Assembly: GCA_036388675.1 (NCBI GenBank)
Contig: DASVRI010000009.1
Span: forward strand, 1 to 64,000
Length of the DNA stretch: 64,000 nucleotides
From: DASVUS01 sp036388675
Lineage (GTDB): Bacteria > Armatimonadota > Abditibacteriia > Abditibacteriales > Abditibacteriaceae
Direction: 5' to 3'
This document shows, piece by piece, positions 61,348 through 64,000 of the stretch (within the stretch, counting starts at the first letter, position 1; each line of letters begins with the position of its first letter). The position numbers and the translations under genes were made by a program. The notes beneath the pieces were generated by a model. The model was not told the DNA's origin and did no database searches. It saw nothing but the letters and a program-made list of their open reading frames with translations.

Positions 61348-61429
61348 GAGTGACGAGTGACGAGTGACGAGTGACGAGTGATGGTTGAAGCGTTTCACTC
61401 ATTACTCATCACTCGTCACTCATCACTTC
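61348..61429. repeat. GAGTGAC heptad repeats forming an inverted repeat
   Basis: Five heptads (GAGTGAC four times, then GAGTGAT) run from 61348 to 61382, and complementary ACTCGTCACTCATCACT sequence lies at 61411-61427. The element fills the gap between panC and the kinase and abuts the kinase start codon. It may be a dispersed repeat or a hairpin acting as terminator for the panB-VOC-panC group. Confidence 0.75.
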
Positions 61430-62315
61430 AAATAGCGATGTTGTCGATGAGACGAGTGCTGCCGACGCGGGCTGCGATGAGAATGCGTGCCGCACGTCCG
61501 TCGAGTTGCCCCAGCGAAGCCAAAGTTTCGGCATCAACGGCGGCGATGTATTGCAGCGAAACCAAAGGATGGGCCTCGCAAATTTGCTGCATCGCCACAC
61601 CAAGTTTAGCGACATCGTGCTCGCCGTCGTGTGCCATCTGAGCGCCGGTGCGCAACGCCTGGTACAGCGCGCACGCCGCCTCGCGCTCATCGGGCGCCAG
61701 ATAAGCGTTGCGGCTGCTCATGGCCAGACCGTCCGGCTCGCGCACGGTGTCGCAGGGCACAATTTCAATGCCGAAATGGAGGTCGCGCACCAGGCGCTGC
61801 ACAACCTTAAGCTGCTGATAATCTTTCTCGCCGAAGTAGGCGCGCGATGGCCGCACGATGTTGAACAGAATCGAAACCACAGTCGCAACACCGCGCAGAT
61901 GGCCGGGACGAACCGTCCCTTCCCACACTTCACCCAGCCGCGAAACTTCCACATACGTGTGTGCGCTGTGAAAGTGAGTACTCGCCGGCGACGCTTTGCC
62001 CTGGGCGAACTCATCGCCGTAGATGTCGCGCGGCGTGGGCGCGAAAATCACATCGCAACCAGCTTCGCGCAGCGCCTCGCAGTCGTGTTCGAAGGGGCGC
62101 GGATAGCGACCCAGGTCTTCGTGCGGCGCGAACTGCGTCGGATTGACAAAAATCGAGGCGACGAACTTATCGCATTCGCTGCGCGCGCGACGCGCCAGCG
62201 CCAGATGACCTTCGTGCAACGCGCCCATCGTGGGCACGAAGCCGATCTGCAAGCCACCACAACCCCAGTTCTTCGATAAAGCCTGCATTTCTTGCGGCGA
62301 TTGAATGATTTGCAT
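61428..62315 (-). CDS. panC: Pantothenate synthetase
   Basis: This 295-residue enzyme joins pantoate and beta-alanine using ATP. The nucleotide motif FVPTMGALHEGHLALARRAR (about 26-45), SIFVNPTQFAPHEDLGRYPR (54-73), VRPGHLRGVATVV, YFGEKDYQQLKVVQRLV and GLAMSSRNAYL are all present and in the normal order. Length is typical. It lies 21 bp downstream of the VOC gene, which overlaps panB, so the three form one operon for vitamin B5 synthesis. A GAGTACTC copy lies just upstream of the start (62322), where the ribosome binding site would be, and one more inside the gene. Confidence 0.95.
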   Translation of the reverse strand: MQIIQSPQEMQALSKNWGCGGLQIGFVPTMGALHEGHLALARRARSECDKFVASIFVNPTQFAPHEDLGRYPRPFEHDCEALREAGCDVIFAPTPRDIYGDEFAQGKASPASTHFHSAHTYVEVSRLGEVWEGTVRPGHLRGVATVVSILFNIVRPSRAYFGEKDYQQLKVVQRLVRDLHFGIEIVPCDTVREPDGLAMSSRNAYLAPDEREAACALYQALRTGAQMAHDGEHDVAKLGVAMQQICEAHPLVSLQYIAAVDAETLASLGQLDGRAARILIAARVGSTRLIDNIAI

Positions 62316-62336
62316 GAGTAGGAGTACTCGTGAGTG

Positions 62337-62723
62337 TTAGTCCTTCCTGTAAGTTGCGGCTTCGACGAGATTGGCATCGGGATCTCGCATGTAAAACGAG
62401 GTCATCGGGCCGCAGGCTCCGCAGCGCGGCACCGGCCCCTGCTCAACTTCGGCGCCTGACTCCTGCAAGTGGCGTGCAATTTCTATGGGACGCCACTCAG
62501 TCACAAAACAAAGATCGGCTGAACCCGGCACAGGATGTTGCGCTCCGGGTTCAAGTTCATGGCCCGCCGCGTGCAGATTGATTTTCTGCTCTCCGCAATG
62601 AAGCGCCGTGCGACCGCCGGCAAACGTCACAACTTCCATGCCGAGGACTTGCGTGTAAAAGTCGCAGGTCGCCTCGATGCTGCGCACAGTGAGCACCAGA
62701 TGATCGAGACGCTGCACTTTCAT
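62337..62723 (-). CDS. VOC/glyoxalase-family protein
   Basis: This 128-residue single-module VOC protein contains KVQRLDHLVLTVRSIEATCD, FYTQVLGMEVVTFAGGRTAL, SADLCFVTEWRPIEIARHLQ and TSFYMRDPDANLVEAATY. The pattern matches the virulence-protein group of VOC proteins (His near the start of strand 1, Glu near the end). The ATG overlaps the panB stop by 4 bp; the open frame upstream is only the shadow of panB. Being coupled between panB and panC is unusual. The reaction is unknown; dioxygenase-like or lyase-like chemistry and resistance roles exist in the family. Confidence 0.85.
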   Translation of the reverse strand: MKVQRLDHLVLTVRSIEATCDFYTQVLGMEVVTFAGGRTALHCGEQKINLHAAGHELEPGAQHPVPGSADLCFVTEWRPIEIARHLQESGAEVEQGPVPRCGACGPMTSFYMRDPDANLVEAATYRKD

Positions 62724-63592
62724 TGCGCGCTGTCGCCCGTCTCTCGCGCGGCGGAGTTTTGCCACGATGGAAGTTGCGCTTCGGGCATTGGCCAGCCGTT
62801 TTCGGTTGTGGGAAAGTCGCCGCCGTGCACTTCTTCGATGAAACTGCGTGTGGCGGCACCGAGCGTTTCGCGCGCCTCGGCATAGCGTTTCACAAAGCGA
62901 AATTTGCTCGGCGAAAAGCCGACCAGGTCGTGCCACACCAGCACCTGTCCATCGCAGTGCGGCCCGGCGCCGATGCCAATGGTTGAAATTTCCAATTCCT
63001 GAGTAATGCGCGCCGCGACTTCGTTGGGCACCACTTCCAGCACCACGCCGCAACAGCCGGCTTCCTGCACACGATGCGCCTCATCCAGGAGACGCAGCGC
63101 GCTTTGAGTTGTCTTACCCTGCACCACACCTTCAAACTGCAACGCCGATTGCGGCGTGTAGCCCAGATGCCCCATCACCGGCGCGCCGCTTTCCACGAGT
63201 ACTCGGATGGCGCGCAACGCCGTTTCGTGGCCACCTTCCAGCTTTATGCCGTGCGCTCCGGCACGCATCAACTCGACGCCGTTTTGCACCGCTGTTTCCA
63301 CAGTCGAATACGCGCCAAAAGGCAGATCGGCGATGACGGGAACGTTCGGGCGCGTCGAGGCGCGCACACCGCGCACCACGGCCTGTGTGTGATGAATCAT
63401 GTCGGCCATTGTCACCGGCACCGTGTTGTCGTGGCCCAGAACGACGTTGCCCATGGAATCACCGACGAGCAACAGATCGGCCCCGGCATCGCAAGAAAGA
63501 GCGGCAGTCGGGGCATCATACAATGAGACCATGGCGAGACGGGCACCGCGTTTTTTCGCGTCGCGCAGCAGATGAACGGGAGAATCAGGCAT
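62720..63592 (-). CDS. panB: 3-methyl-2-oxobutanoate hydroxymethyltransferase
   Basis: This 290-residue enzyme makes ketopantoate from 2-oxoisovalerate and methylene-tetrahydrofolate, the first step to pantothenate. Motifs include LAMVSLYDAPTAALSCDAGA, LLLVGDSMGNVVLGHDNTVP, VIADLPFGAYSTVETAVQNG, AHGIKLEGGHE, PVMGHLGYTPQ and STIGIGAGPHCDGQVLVWHD, with metal ligands in GDSMG and the catalytic Glu in VLEVVPNEVA. I chose ATG 63592; a GTG at 63640 would add 16 residues. The stop overlaps the VOC gene. One GAGTACTC copy encodes IRVLVES. Confidence 0.94.
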   Translation of the reverse strand: MPDSPVHLLRDAKKRGARLAMVSLYDAPTAALSCDAGADLLLVGDSMGNVVLGHDNTVPVTMADMIHHTQAVVRGVRASTRPNVPVIADLPFGAYSTVETAVQNGVELMRAGAHGIKLEGGHETALRAIRVLVESGAPVMGHLGYTPQSALQFEGVVQGKTTQSALRLLDEAHRVQEAGCCGVVLEVVPNEVAARITQELEISTIGIGAGPHCDGQVLVWHDLVGFSPSKFRFVKRYAEARETLGAATRSFIEEVHGGDFPTTENGWPMPEAQLPSWQNSAARETGDSAQ

Positions 63593-63655
63593 TGCACGCG
63601 AAAGTTTACTCAAAGCGGCCACATGCAGTGTATGACACACGAATGTTGGCGCGAT

Positions 63656-63985
63656 TCAGAGTTTCACACGACCAATCGAGCCAATGAACCAGCCGCCGAG
63701 CATGGCGGGCAAAATGGTGCGGCCACTCCAGAACAAGAGCGCTTGTTTGAGAACCGGCAAATTGTCGTCGGGAAAGGGCAACGCCAGAGTACTCGCGAGG
63801 AACAAACTCGCCATTAAGATGACCAGCAGCGGCTTATTCCACGATCTGCTGATTAGTGAGAACACGAAGTAAAAAAGAATACTGAAGGGAAACGCCGCCA
63901 GACCCAGCAACACCAGCCCGACGATAAACATCAACCTCACCAGCATTGTCCCGCGCGTGCGCATGTGCTGCACGCCATCGATCAT
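63656..63985 (-). CDS. Small membrane protein of unknown function
   Basis: This 109-residue protein (from ATG 63985; later in-frame ATG 63964 possible) has three hydrophobic segments: MLVRLMFIVGLVLLGLAAFP with ILFYFVFSLI, LLVILMASLFLASTLALPF, and ILPAMLGGWFIGSIG. No family is recognised. It lies upstream of panB in the same direction and may share its transcript. A GAGTACTC copy encodes LASTLA. Confidence 0.55.
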   Translation of the reverse strand: MIDGVQHMRTRGTMLVRLMFIVGLVLLGLAAFPFSILFYFVFSLISRSWNKPLLVILMASLFLASTLALPFPDDNLPVLKQALLFWSGRTILPAMLGGWFIGSIGRVKL

Positions 63986-64000
63986 ACCGCTAAGCGCTAA

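Noticed and set aside
61348..61429. Heptad repeats considered as a CRISPR array
   Set aside because: The units are contiguous with no spacers and no cas genes are present.

Overview
This window looks like a chromosomal segment of a moderately GC-rich, free-living heterotroph. The best lineage clue is a pseudopilin of the FTLIELLVVIAIIAILAAIL / FPVFARARDNARR type. Other clues are several ASPIC/UnbV (CRTAC1-like) proteins, Gfo/Idh/MocA oxidoreductases with Tat leaders, DUF1080 proteins and many Ser/Thr kinases. Together these point to Armatimonadota, Abditibacteriota or a neighbouring lineage rather than a proteobacterium. That placement is inference. I see no rRNA, tRNA or CRISPR array.

The dominant signal is not a gene. 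The 8-bp palindrome GAGTACTC occurs about 58 times (hand count, roughly one expected by chance) and is spread almost evenly, about once per 1.1 kb. Inside genes it is read in all three frames: as (x)ST(x) 23 times, (R/G)VL 13 times and EYS 8 times. It also forms the core of transcription terminators. This is the signature of a DNA-level highly iterated palindrome comparable in kind to cyanobacterial HIP1. The longest copy-free stretch (22508-27447) coincides with an IS3-type element and the adjacent pseudopilin locus.

Layout. (1) 80-13700 is a carbohydrate locus: two Gfo/Idh/MocA dehydrogenases, three xylose-isomerase-like TIM-barrel proteins (one fused to a DUF1080/3-keto-glycoside hydrolase domain), a GH29 alpha-L-fucosidase, a parallel beta-helix protein, a formylglycine-enzyme-fold protein without the catalytic cysteines, an ApbE flavin transferase and a ROK sugar kinase. 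(2) 13760-20007 is an operon of an RnfD/NqrB-like membrane protein and two ASPIC/UnbV beta-propeller proteins, one of them with TPRs. (3) 20250-22921 is a complete NitT/TauT-type ABC importer. (4) 22928-24127 is an IS3-family insertion with 15-bp inverted repeats and a 4-bp target duplication; its orfB appears frameshifted. (5) 24717-31139 holds a small membrane protein, a pseudopilin, a TPR protein and two more ASPIC/UnbV lipoproteins, and is poor in the palindrome. (6) 31434-41570 holds HtrA protease, MiaB, a lytic transglycosylase, a small membrane protein, a class III-type alcohol dehydrogenase, an atypical Ser/Thr kinase and a TPR/proline-rich protein. (7) 41854-48893 holds a GH5 glycosidase, a metallo-beta-lactamase-fold protein, a GGDEF protein with a degenerate active site and dihydrolipoamide dehydrogenase.

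(8) 49004-51023 carries small orphan genes and a 480-bp non-coding stretch. (9) 51465-55254 is an unusual Hsp70 cassette: a GrpE-like protein with a long N-terminal tail, a lidless Hsp70, and a membrane-anchored J-like protein without HPD. (10) 55345-57216 is a tightly overlapping operon of a histone-deacetylase-family enzyme, a receiver-like protein lacking its phospho-acceptor Asp, and a PrcB-like protein. (11) 57313-63985 holds an LmeA-like protein, a large zinc-ribbon-rich Ser/Thr kinase, and a panB / VOC / panC group.

A second theme is short in-frame tandem duplications (about 9-18 bp) in signal peptides and linkers of many genes. A third is dispersed long inverted repeats in the intergenic gaps.
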